Assembly: GCF_000315055.1 (NCBI RefSeq)
Contig: NZ_BAER01000096.1
Location: forward strand, 1-47,737
DNA: 47,737 bases
Source: Paraglaciecola polaris LMG 21857
GTDB taxonomy: Bacteria > Pseudomonadota > Gammaproteobacteria > Enterobacterales > Alteromonadaceae
Reading direction: 5' to 3'
Part shown: in pieces, positions 17,681 to 25,167 of the stretch
How positions within the stretch are numbered: the stretch's first letter is position 1
How the letters are laid out: the number at the start of each line of letters is the position of its first letter
Made by a program: the position numbers and the translations under genes
The notes under the pieces: model-generated
Database searches by the model: none
Told to the model about the DNA's origin: nothing
The model's input: only the letters and a program-made list of their open reading frames with translations

Positions 17681-17733
17681 GCGCTGGGCCTAGATGTTAA
17701 TGACAAGATAAATTACAGTACAAGGAGCATAAA

Positions 17734-18606
17734 ATGGTACAAGGTCGCAATATTTATAAAGCAGTGTCACGGGCAGTTGTAGTGTGTTTGGCATTTGCCA
17801 TCATCGCCTGCACACCCCAGCCAGAAACAACAGAGCCACAGGTGAGCGTACAATTGTGGTCAGTGAAAGATGAGGTCAAACGTGACTTTGAAGGTACCTT
17901 AACCGTGCTGGCTGATATGGGCTTTGACGGAGTTGAGTTTGCCGGGGATTTTGGTGACTATCAACAAAATCCTGAAGGACTTAAAACTTTTTTAGCGGGT
18001 CTAGGTTTGCAGGTTAGCGGAGCACATATTCCATTTGAGATGTTAGACGATGAGCACTTTGCCGCTACCGTGGCATTTTATCAGGCGATTGGGTGCGACA
18101 CCTTAATCGTACCTTACGATGCCCGAGCATTTGACGCTCAGCAGGTAACAAACGTGGTGGCAGATTTAAACCGATTAGCAGTGAAATTAGCGCCTATGGG
18201 AATGCAAATTGGTTATCATAATCATGAAAAAGAATTTGATAGCTTTGAGCAAACAACGTTTTGGGATTATATCGCCACTCACACAGATGAAAACGTCGTA
18301 TTGCAGCAAGATGTGGGCTGGACAACCTATGCAGGTAAAGATCCCGTGGAATATGTTAAGCGCTATCCTGGACGCACGCTAACCACGCATTATAAGGTGA
18401 AACTCCCTGATGAGGTGCAAGGAAAGCAGCCGTTGATTGGCCAAGACACGATTGACTGGTCAAGTCTAATTGAAGCAAATATCACTGTGGGGGGCACGCA
18501 ATGGTTGGTCGTCGAGCAAGAAGAGTACCCGAACGGCCTTAAACCACTGGAAGCAGTGAAAATATCCAAGCAAGGTTTAGAGACTTATCTAGAGGCTCGA
18601 AAATAA
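17734..18606 (+). CDS. Sugar phosphate isomerase/epimerase-like TIM-barrel lipoprotein
   Basis: The 290-residue protein has a lipoprotein signal ending in AFAIIAC, then an AP-endonuclease-2-type TIM barrel with SVQLWSVKDEV, MGFDGVEFAGDFG, IGYHNHEKEF, LQQDVGWTTYAG and VVEQEEYPNG. Glu and His residues suited to bind a divalent metal are visible. Relatives encoded next to GMC or Gfo/Idh oxidoreductases act on keto-sugars, for example 3-keto-glycosides. A lipoprotein location would place the reaction in the periplasm with the dehydrogenase. It follows the GMC gene by 53 bases and is closed by a terminator. Confidence 0.85.
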   Translation: MVQGRNIYKAVSRAVVVCLAFAIIACTPQPETTEPQVSVQLWSVKDEVKRDFEGTLTVLADMGFDGVEFAGDFGDYQQNPEGLKTFLAGLGLQVSGAHIPFEMLDDEHFAATVAFYQAIGCDTLIVPYDARAFDAQQVTNVVADLNRLAVKLAPMGMQIGYHNHEKEFDSFEQTTFWDYIATHTDENVVLQQDVGWTTYAGKDPVEYVKRYPGRTLTTHYKVKLPDEVQGKQPLIGQDTIDWSSLIEANITVGGTQWLVVEQEEYPNGLKPLEAVKISKQGLETYLEARK

Positions 18607-18655
18607 ACCGCTAGGCAGGTGAATATCACAATTGGCTGCTAAATAGACCAAGTGG

Positions 18656-18691
18656 CCCGAGTTCATAACGATTATAAACTCGGGTTTTTTT
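18656..18691 (+). terminator. Intrinsic terminator of the GMC operon
   Basis: CCCGAGTT (18656-18663) pairs with AACTCGGG (18677-18684) and is followed by seven T residues. It lies 50 bases after the isomerase stop. Confidence 0.92.
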
Positions 18692-18774
18692 GTGGGTAAC
18701 TGCTCCCTTGGGATCAGTGACTTGAGCAATAGACAATAACCGGTGTTTTTAAAACCGTATCAAGTTTGTGGTGT

Positions 18775-19488
18775 TTACTCTGCTAACTCATCTACTCGTG
18801 CTTGAAGAACTTGCACTTGCTCCCGTAGCGCCGCCACTGTTAGTTCCAATTCAGCTAAGCGATGTTCATGTGATGTGCTTGCTTGGCTATTTTGATTGTC
18901 TGTTTTGCTTTCCACCGGGCGTTGCGCTGTTATGGATTGTGGGTTTTTATCCAGTTCACTATCGTGACTGACGGATTCATCAGTATCGATATAAAATTGC
19001 TGTGCATAGCGAGATTCACGCTTGCCGGGCACTCTTGCCAAGCGCACAACGAGTTGCTCTTGGTTAAAGTCCATCAGTTGCAGTAAGGCTGTATCTACTT
19101 CTTCAACGCTGGAAAAACCTGCCATACGTTGGGCACGAGTTCTTAGCTCTCCCGGAGTTTGTGGACCGCGTAATAACATCACGCAGATAATGGCTAACTG
19201 GTGGGGAGTAAATCTCAGATCACTAAATTCTGTATTACAAAATCGATGTTTATAACGAGTTGCGCGGCTACCACTTTGCTCGAAAATTAAATTTTTAGCG
19301 TACAGTTCGTCCAACGTACTTTGCACTTGGTGTTCGGTAAGTTCCATGACAGGTTCACGGTTACTCTTTTGGTTGCATGCTGTGGTTACACTATTGAGTG
19401 ACAGCGGGTATTGCTCGGGTGTGGTAACTTCTTTTTCTAATAAAACGCCGATAACACGAGCTTGGTACTGAGTTAAGGTAACTAACAA
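18775..19488 (-). CDS. yceH: YceH family (DUF480) protein
   Basis: The 237-residue protein begins [20 protein letters not shown] and contains [20 protein letters not shown] and [17 protein letters not shown], the tandem winged-helix signature of the DUF480/YceH family. The end is a coiled-coil-like helix rich in E, L and Q. The start is a TTG at 19488 with a perfect AAGGAG five bases upstream. The role of the family is not known; the winged-helix fold suggests nucleic-acid or protein binding. It is divergent from the deacetylase-like gene. Confidence 0.93.
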   Translation of the reverse strand: MLVTLTQYQARVIGVLLEKEVTTPEQYPLSLNSVTTACNQKSNREPVMELTEHQVQSTLDELYAKNLIFEQSGSRATRYKHRFCNTEFSDLRFTPHQLAIICVMLLRGPQTPGELRTRAQRMAGFSSVEEVDTALLQLMDFNQEQLVVRLARVPGKRESRYAQQFYIDTDESVSHDSELDKNPQSITAQRPVESKTDNQNSQASTSHEHRLAELELTVAALREQVQVLQARVDELAE

Positions 19489-19566
19489 GGTAACTCCTTA
19501 AAAAATAAAATGGCTTGCAGCTGTTTTTCGCTAACGTGACAATAGTGATTATAGCCACCTAAGTAT

Positions 19567-20484
19567 ATGAATGAGAGAGATCTTTTGTCGATACCTTTAG
19601 TTTTTCATCCTATTTATAGTCAACTTGATTTACCTCATAGGCATCGCTTCCCTATCGAAAAATATCAGGCCATTTACGACCGATTAATCGACTCAGGCAT
19701 ACCCAGTAGTCAATTTCATCAACCCCAAGCATTATCGCCAACTCAATTAGCGAGGGTATACAGCCCAGAGTATGTCAACGCGCTCACCCAAGGTGTGCTT
19801 GAAAGTAAGGCGATGCGTCGAATTGGGTTTCCTTGGTCGGCACAATTAATCGAGCGTTCATTGACAGCGGTAGCGGGCACAGTTTTGACATCGTCCCTTG
19901 CTATTGAACATGGTAAAGCGTTGAATTTAACCGGCGGCTATCATCATGCTTTTGCTAATTTTGGTTCTGGATTTTGCTTGTTCAACGATCTGTACTTGGC
20001 AGCGCTGAATATGTTGCAAACGCCTAATATCGACAAGGTGCTGATATTCGACTGTGATGTGCATCAAGGTGACGGCACGGCCAAATTAGCGGCAAATAAC
20101 CCCAAGGTGTTTACGGTGTCAATTCATGGTGAGAAGAACTTCCCCTTGCGCAAACAAATCTCAGATATGGACTTTGCGCTGGCAAAAGGAACAAGTGACA
20201 ACGAATATCTGGAAGTGGTTGAGTCAGCCCTCAATTTGGCTTTTACTGCGTTTCAGCCCGATGCGGTGATTTATGATGCTGGAGTGGATATCCATATAAA
20301 CGATGATTTAGGTCATCTGCACATTTCTACTCAAGGTGTGTATGCCCGTGATTGTATGGTGTTCGATGCATGCGCAAAACATAGGGTACCGGTCGCCGCG
20401 GTTATCGGTGGTGGGTATCAACGAGATATAAACGCATTGGTAGAGGTACATATTCAGTTATATCGGGCGGCGGGTGTGATGTAA
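19567..20484 (+). CDS. Histone deacetylase-like family protein (class II type)
   Basis: The 305-residue protein has the arginase/deacetylase fold signatures: LTGGYHHAFANFGSGFCLFN, which carries the tandem His, IFDCDVHQGDGTA with the zinc-binding DxH, and YDAGVDIHINDDLGHL with the second Asp. Such bacterial enzymes deacylate small amines or proteins; the substrate here is unknown. The ATG at 19567 has no clear ribosome binding site, whereas a TTG at 19585 has GAGAGA seven bases upstream and would begin LSIPLVFHP, so the shorter start is quite possible. Its 3' end is convergent with a small gene only 21 bases away. Confidence 0.9.
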   Translation: MNERDLLSIPLVFHPIYSQLDLPHRHRFPIEKYQAIYDRLIDSGIPSSQFHQPQALSPTQLARVYSPEYVNALTQGVLESKAMRRIGFPWSAQLIERSLTAVAGTVLTSSLAIEHGKALNLTGGYHHAFANFGSGFCLFNDLYLAALNMLQTPNIDKVLIFDCDVHQGDGTAKLAANNPKVFTVSIHGEKNFPLRKQISDMDFALAKGTSDNEYLEVVESALNLAFTAFQPDAVIYDAGVDIHINDDLGHLHISTQGVYARDCMVFDACAKHRVPVAAVIGGGYQRDINALVEVHIQLYRAAGVM

Positions 20485-20505
20485 CTCAGGGTATAACAAA
20501 TGATA

Positions 20506-20829
20506 TTAAGGCGCTTTTAGCAATAAACTCCTAAGGTCAGGGTCGACTAAATCCAACCACTTATTATCAACGTAATAAATGTGTTCAATATTGTGTTTCT
20601 CGCACAAAGCAGTTAATTCAGTGAGATACTTACAGGTGGCATTATCAAAACGTGTTTTGTGCCGCCAAGGGTCACTCTCAATGAAAAATAAAATTTGGCA
20701 GGCACCCTCTCGACTCAGTGCTTTTGAAAGTTTGTACTCAGGGTAGTCAGTGCCCAAAATGATGACATTTTTCTTGGCGCTCGTTTTTCCGGTAAAAATA
20801 GCGTTTAACAAGGACGTGAAAAATTTCAT
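20506..20829 (-). CDS. Small hypothetical protein (107 aa)
   Basis: I do not recognise the family. The protein begins MKFFTSLLNAIFTGKT and then shows a strand-loop-helix NVIILGTDYPEYKLSKAL followed by ILFFIESDPWRH and HNIEHIYYVDNKW, which suggests a small Rossmann-like alpha/beta domain. A nine-residue longer version starting at 20856 is possible, but GAGAAG lies just before the ATG at 20829. It follows the nrtS-like gene by about 77 bases on the same strand and may be cotranscribed with the lig operon, although nothing links it to aromatic metabolism. Confidence 0.65.
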   Translation of the reverse strand: MKFFTSLLNAIFTGKTSAKKNVIILGTDYPEYKLSKALSREGACQILFFIESDPWRHKTRFDNATCKYLTELTALCEKHNIEHIYYVDNKWLDLVDPDLRSLLLKAP

Positions 20830-20906
20830 TCGCTTCTCAGTTGGTCTACTAAGCATAAAAGGCCTATGGCTAAGAGCATAGGCGATAAGTCTTCAGGGGA
20901 AAGCGT

Positions 20907-21158
20907 CTAATAAATGTGTTGTTTTTGGAAGTCATCTTTAGCCGTTTGTATCGCAGACCAGGTAGAAACCGAATAAGGAACAAAATAAGAAATCAATATT
21001 TTGAGTATGTCTGCAAGGGTGATCGTACCCATCAATATATTGTCTCCATGATTAATTAAACCTAAAAGCGTACCGACGACTAAAGCAACTTTAATACTTC
21101 TATTGCGTATATCTGGGCGAAACAGCAACCCGCGTGTAGTTAATTTCACTTGAGGCAT
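20907..21158 (-). CDS. NrtS-like small membrane protein
   Basis: The 83-residue product has two hydrophobic segments, one in IKVALVVGTLLGLINHGDNI and one in DILKILISYFVPYSVSTWSA. The LINHGD and VPYxVS motifs resemble the NrtS family, described as small nitrate/nitrite transporters. The ATG at 21158 lies inside the end of the preceding dehydrogenase gene (12-base overlap), so translation is likely coupled. Its place at the end of a protocatechuate operon is unexpected; transport of another small anion or an aromatic acid cannot be excluded. Confidence 0.72.
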   Translation of the reverse strand: MPQVKLTTRGLLFRPDIRNRSIKVALVVGTLLGLINHGDNILMGTITLADILKILISYFVPYSVSTWSAIQTAKDDFQKQHIY

Positions 21159-22087
21159 TGGGCTAACCTGTCTAAAGTTTGCATGGCACGAAAGCATGTT
21201 ATTACACTAGCGTTAGGTTCACGCTCTTCGCTTATCGCGCTAATAAACTCTCGGTCTATAAGCTCTATACCGTTCATGGATACCGCCACATCGGTTAGGT
21301 CAATTGGGTTTGATTGACCGTCGAAAAGGTCATCATAGCGGGCTAGATAGGTGCCGTTGTCGCACACATAGCGAAAATTACTGCCTAAGGGACCATCATT
21401 ATTAAAGGATAGTGCCAATGTGCAAACCGCTCCGGATGGCACTTTCATGATAATACTCATGTCTAGGGCGATACCCAATTCAGAGTGAATAGGTCCCTGT
21501 AGCGCATAACACTGTGATACGACTTCTCCCGTTTGGTATTGAAACAAATCGACGGTATGACAAGCGTGGTGCCATAACAGGTGATCCGTCCAACTACGAG
21601 CCTCACCTAGGGCGTTAGTGTTCTTACGGCGTAAGAAGAAGGTTTCCACGACCAAATGCTGAATAGATAAGGTGCCCGTGCGGATTTTCTGATGGATCCA
21701 TTGATGACTAGGATTAAAGCGCCGAACATGCCCCACCATAGCAACCTTGTTAGAACGCGTGGCTGCATCAACCAGTGCTTGGGCGTCAATAATATTGTCA
21801 GCCATAGGTATCTCGACTAACACGTGTTTATTCGCAGTAAGTGCCTGAATGGCTTGCTCCGCATGCATATGTGTGGGGGTGGCTAAAATGACGGCATCTA
21901 TATCATCTCGCGCCAGTGCTTGGGCATAATCATTGCTAAAATCCTCAATGGCATATTTTTTCGCGACGCTTTTTGTCGTCGCTGGGTCTGCCCCCACCAA
22001 GCTAATGCTGCGCACTTGGCCAATGTTCTTCAGCGCTTCAATGTGTTTACTGCCAAACGCGCCTTCACCGATCACGCACACATTCAT
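21146..22087 (-). CDS. ligC: Gfo/Idh/MocA oxidoreductase, probable CHMS dehydrogenase LigC
   Basis: LigC oxidises 4-carboxy-2-hydroxymuconate-6-semialdehyde (the ring-cleavage product, as its hemiacetal) to 2-pyrone-4,6-dicarboxylate with NADP+. The 313-residue protein has the N-terminal dinucleotide fold VCVIGEGAFGSKHIEAL, the AVILATPTHMHAEQAI strand and the VEIPMADN segment where the family often has EKP. The C-terminal domain has WHHACHTVDLFQYQTGE. Family membership is clear; the LigC assignment rests on size, on the known LigC belonging to this family, and on its place one base after ligI. The ATG at 22087 has GGGAG upstream. Confidence 0.82.
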   Translation of the reverse strand: MNVCVIGEGAFGSKHIEALKNIGQVRSISLVGADPATTKSVAKKYAIEDFSNDYAQALARDDIDAVILATPTHMHAEQAIQALTANKHVLVEIPMADNIIDAQALVDAATRSNKVAMVGHVRRFNPSHQWIHQKIRTGTLSIQHLVVETFFLRRKNTNALGEARSWTDHLLWHHACHTVDLFQYQTGEVVSQCYALQGPIHSELGIALDMSIIMKVPSGAVCTLALSFNNDGPLGSNFRYVCDNGTYLARYDDLFDGQSNPIDLTDVAVSMNGIELIDREFISAISEEREPNASVITCFRAMQTLDRLAQCLK

Positions 22088-22088
22088 A

Positions 22089-22985
22089 TTATTTAACTCC
22101 CGCATTAACCTGCTCTGGCCAATATAAACGCATGGGATTATCCACCAGTAATTTGTGTTGTAGTGCTGGCGTCACCGCTATGCGTGGGATCATATTGACC
22201 AGTTTTCCGTCATCCGGCATATGCGATTTCATATTGGGATGCGGCCAGTCAGTGCCCCACAAAACTCTATCTGGAAAGGTCTCAACGACTTTACGGCCAA
22301 AAGGAACAAAGTCATCATAACCATCTGGACCTGAGATAGAAATCCGTTCTGGGCAGGTCACTTTTGACCAATAATTAGGGTTGTAATCGAGTAATTTCAA
22401 AAATAAATCGAATTCCGCGCCATTAATGTCTTTATTTAAGTCAGGTCGACCCATGTGATCGACGACAACTGTGGTGGGCAGGGAACTAAAAAAGTCAAAA
22501 TATTCGGCGAGGTCGCTCGCTTCAAAGTAAATGACAATATGCCAATTTAATTTAGCAATACGCTGGGCAATAGCCGTTAATTCATCAAATGGCAGGGCAT
22601 CAACTAGACGTTTAACAAAGTTGAAGCGCACGCCGCGCACACCTGCTTCATGCAGTCTAAATAACTCTTCGTCTGTTACATCGCCACGGACCGTTGCTAT
22701 GCCGCGTGCTAGGTCATTGGCGTGGGCTAAGGCATCAACGAGCGCTGAGTTATCTGCACCATGACAGGTGGCTTGAACAATCACATTGCGGCTGAATTTT
22801 AGGTGGTCTCTTAATGCCCACAGCTGATCTTTGCTCGCGTCACAAGGCGTATATTTGCGTTCGGGTGCATAAGGAAACTGCGCCGCTGGGCCAAATACAT
22901 GACAATGAGCGTCTACCGCGCCTGCCGGGGGGATGAAAGTTGGCTGGCTGGGATTGGGGTGAAAAGGGATCCAGTCTTTGTCCAT
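22089..22985 (-). CDS. ligI: 2-pyrone-4,6-dicarboxylate hydrolase
   Basis: LigI opens the lactone 2-pyrone-4,6-dicarboxylate to 4-oxalomesaconate. The 298-residue amidohydrolase-superfamily protein has the strand-1 motif GAVDAHCHVFGP, then YAPERKYTPCDAS, VDHMGRPDLN and the C-terminal WGTDWPHPN with the catalytic Asp. This pattern (PDC hydrolases need no metal, although they keep HxH) fits LigI well. It lies between ligB and ligC in the first lig operon, 68 bases after ligB and one base before ligC. Confidence 0.93.
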   Translation of the reverse strand: MDKDWIPFHPNPSQPTFIPPAGAVDAHCHVFGPAAQFPYAPERKYTPCDASKDQLWALRDHLKFSRNVIVQATCHGADNSALVDALAHANDLARGIATVRGDVTDEELFRLHEAGVRGVRFNFVKRLVDALPFDELTAIAQRIAKLNWHIVIYFEASDLAEYFDFFSSLPTTVVVDHMGRPDLNKDINGAEFDLFLKLLDYNPNYWSKVTCPERISISGPDGYDDFVPFGRKVVETFPDRVLWGTDWPHPNMKSHMPDDGKLVNMIPRIAVTPALQHKLLVDNPMRLYWPEQVNAGVK

Positions 22986-23053
22986 TGGTTACTCGCTTGA
23001 AAAAGATGATACCTGTGCGACGAGAGCCGCACAGGTAATGAATTGACAAAGGT

Positions 23054-23899
23054 TTATTTGTCTTCGTTCTCTAACACAATAATACCTGCACCAGTATTTG
23101 ACGCTGGCACATGATAATGGCGATAAATCTCTTTTGCGTTATCGTCCAATGCCCCGCGCATAATCATCCACATGACTAATTCTGCACCTTCAGAGCCTGC
23201 TTCTCGTAAGTACTCAACGTGTGAGATGTTTATGAGTCTATCCACGTCGTTAGTCAGATCATCCAAAAATGCTTTGTCAAACGCAGGGTTAACTAAGCCA
23301 GCCCGTTCACCCTGTAATTGATGGGACATGCCACCAGTGCCAAATATAGCGACTTTTATGTCTTCGTCGAAAGACTCAACCGCTTTTCGAATCGCTTTGC
23401 CTAAATTGAAGCAGCGATTACCGGTAGGGGAGGGGTATTGAATAACATTGACGCACAATGGAATGACTTTACACGGCCATTCTTCTGGTTTTCCACAGGT
23501 GATGGAAAGTGGCACGGTTAAACCATGGTCAACGGGAAGTTCGTTGGCTATGGTCATGTCAAATTCGTCAAATATAAGCGATTCAGCAATGTGCCAAGCG
23601 AGTTTAGAATGCCCTTGAACAACGGGCACTTTACGTGGCCCAAATCCTTCATCAGCTGGTGCGAATTGATCCGCAACGCCAATCGCAAATGTTGGGATAA
23701 GTTTTAAAGAAAAAGCAGATGCATGATCATTGTAAACAATGATAGCCACATCAGGCTTTTCTTTTTCCATCCACGCTTTTACTGGCTCATAACCATCAAA
23801 CAGTGGTTTCCAATAATCGGTTTGTGTTGCATCGTGGTCGACTGCACCACCAATTGGTGGTACGTGAGATGTGCCTATTCCTGCAAATAATTTCGCCAT
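23054..23899 (-). CDS. ligB: Protocatechuate 4,5-dioxygenase, catalytic beta subunit
   Basis: LigB holds the non-haem Fe(II) that cleaves protocatechuate between C4 and C5. In the 281-residue protein the iron ligands are visible as H12 in IGTSHVPP, H59 in YNDHASAF and a Glu in EGAELVMWM. The catalytic base His is in FGTGGMSHQLQGERAG. The ATG at 23899 overlaps the ligA stop as TAATG, which fixes the start over an upstream in-frame ATG at 23911. The overlap fits the tight alpha2beta2 assembly of this enzyme. Confidence 0.96.
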   Translation of the reverse strand: MAKLFAGIGTSHVPPIGGAVDHDATQTDYWKPLFDGYEPVKAWMEKEKPDVAIIVYNDHASAFSLKLIPTFAIGVADQFAPADEGFGPRKVPVVQGHSKLAWHIAESLIFDEFDMTIANELPVDHGLTVPLSITCGKPEEWPCKVIPLCVNVIQYPSPTGNRCFNLGKAIRKAVESFDEDIKVAIFGTGGMSHQLQGERAGLVNPAFDKAFLDDLTNDVDRLINISHVEYLREAGSEGAELVMWMIMRGALDDNAKEIYRHYHVPASNTGAGIIVLENEDK

Positions 23900-24291
23900 T
23901 ATTTTTTCCACTCTGAAGTATATCTGTTGCCGTCTATCTGCCTTCCACCGTCCAGCATCATTTTCTGAAATGTTTCTTTGCTAACACCTGACATCGCTGC
24001 GCCAACTTCTTGCATGGTCAGGCCGTCGAAAATCGCAATTTTGAAGGTATAGTAAAAATTTCCACCTAGGCGTAGCATATCAATCCAATTGCGCTCAAGT
24101 ACCGCTTTGCGTTGTTCAGGTGTTACTGGAAACTTATCCAAATAGTGTGTTTCACTTTCACGGAATTCATCGCGATTCTTTGCTTCGTTCAGTGACATGC
24201 AGAACATGTTTAAATGATAACCCTGTCTGGAGTGCTCCGGATCAAATACGTATGTACCGGGAATATCGCTGTAATCTCTGTCTGTTCTCAT
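23899..24291 (-). CDS. ligA: Protocatechuate 4,5-dioxygenase, alpha subunit
   Basis: LigA forms the lid of the LigAB active site and has no metal of its own. The 130-residue protein has the LigA-type helical pattern YHLNMFCMSLNEAKNRDEFR, RKAVLERNWIDMLRLGGNFY and GLTMQEVGAAMSGVS. It is the first gene of the ligABIC operon and is translationally joined to ligB. The 330-base gap upstream should hold the operon promoter. Confidence 0.95.
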   Translation of the reverse strand: MRTDRDYSDIPGTYVFDPEHSRQGYHLNMFCMSLNEAKNRDEFRESETHYLDKFPVTPEQRKAVLERNWIDMLRLGGNFYYTFKIAIFDGLTMQEVGAAMSGVSKETFQKMMLDGGRQIDGNRYTSEWKK

Positions 24292-24622
24292 TTAGTTAAC
24301 TCTCTTGGGGGAAACCTATTTGTTTACTACACGCATATTATTGAAACTTTTCTTAATAGAGCTAAAGTCTAGTTCTATTGAGTGGGTGAATTCAAATTCA
24401 GAAAAGTGAAAAGCTAATGAGAAATGGTACTCATCAAGTTTCAAATTTGGAGACGTTTGAATGTAACAGTGGCTATGCTCTGCTGTTAGGGCAAACGCAA
24501 CGTTAACGCACAGAGCACTGAATAACGCGCTATTTCGAAAGGTAAAATGCCAGATCTAACCATGGCGAATGTCGTTTCGCTATCGCCGCTTAGATCTGAC
24601 ATTAACTTATTTTCAACGAGTT
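24292..24622. other. Intergenic region before ligA
   Basis: No gene is seen. The left part should carry the ligABIC promoter, read on the minus strand; the right part carries the hairpin listed at 24550. No convincing LysR-type or TetR-type operator was recognised, and the 19-bp palindrome found upstream of the pump operon is absent. Confidence 0.45.
24550..24599 (-). terminator. Long imperfect hairpin behind the peroxiredoxin-like gene
   Basis: CCAGATCTAA (24550-24559) pairs with TTAGATCTG (24590-24598), and inner GGCGA/TCGCC arms can extend the stem. It lies about 25 bases behind the stop of the minus-strand gene ending at 24623. The following U-tract (ATTTTAC) is short, so it may serve as a partial terminator or 3'-end protector. 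Confidence 0.5.
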
Positions 24623-25162
24623 TTACGCTGAACCTCTAGGGGGACGAGCTGCGTTATCTTTTACAAAATCAAGGTATGCCAAAATATCTGCCGGTTCTGT
24701 TCGCGCAAAAGCATTTGACGCTATCCATGCGGCGAATACAGTGCCATCCTCGCGAATGAGAAACGATGCCGGTTCGCAAAACAGGGGCATTTCAATTGGT
24801 TTAACTTGTTTTGATACGAACACGCCCAGTAGACGTGCTTGCTCAATAGGCAGATTAATGCCTATTTCAAGCTTATCCAAGTTCAACTCAACCACAGTTG
24901 AACTTGCCCTTTCCAAGGTGTCAGCACTGACTGCAACCATGTTTACGTTTCTGGCGCTGAACTCATCATGAAGCCTGTTCAGTTCCATCAACTGGTGCTT
25001 ACAATGCCCACACCACATGCCACGATAAATAGTCAATAGCGTAAAAGCGTAGTGCATTTTAGCCTGGCTATTCCATTGGCCTCCAGACAACAACTCGAAT
25101 GTCAGTTCAGGAATGGCGGTACCTGTTATACGATTAGGGTAGTTTGTCTGCATTTGGGTCAT
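24623..25162 (-). CDS. AhpC/TSA-type peroxiredoxin-like protein
   Basis: The 179-residue protein has a thioredoxin fold with TLLTIYRGMWCGHCKHQLME, in which C51 and C54 form a CxxC where typical peroxiredoxins of this type have a single peroxidatic Cys. MVAVSADTLERAS and CEPASFLIREDGTV follow. It may reduce peroxides or disulphides. The gene is separated from the ALDH gene by only five bases, so it belongs to the GST-SDR-ALDH operon. Related AhpC/TSA proteins are often found near glutathione- and aldehyde-handling genes. The ATG at 25162 is chosen; one at 25153 is nearly as good. Confidence 0.8.
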   Translation of the reverse strand: MTQMQTNYPNRITGTAIPELTFELLSGGQWNSQAKMHYAFTLLTIYRGMWCGHCKHQLMELNRLHDEFSARNVNMVAVSADTLERASSTVVELNLDKLEIGINLPIEQARLLGVFVSKQVKPIEMPLFCEPASFLIREDGTVFAAWIASNAFARTEPADILAYLDFVKDNAARPPRGSA

Positions 25163-25167
25163 ACCTA

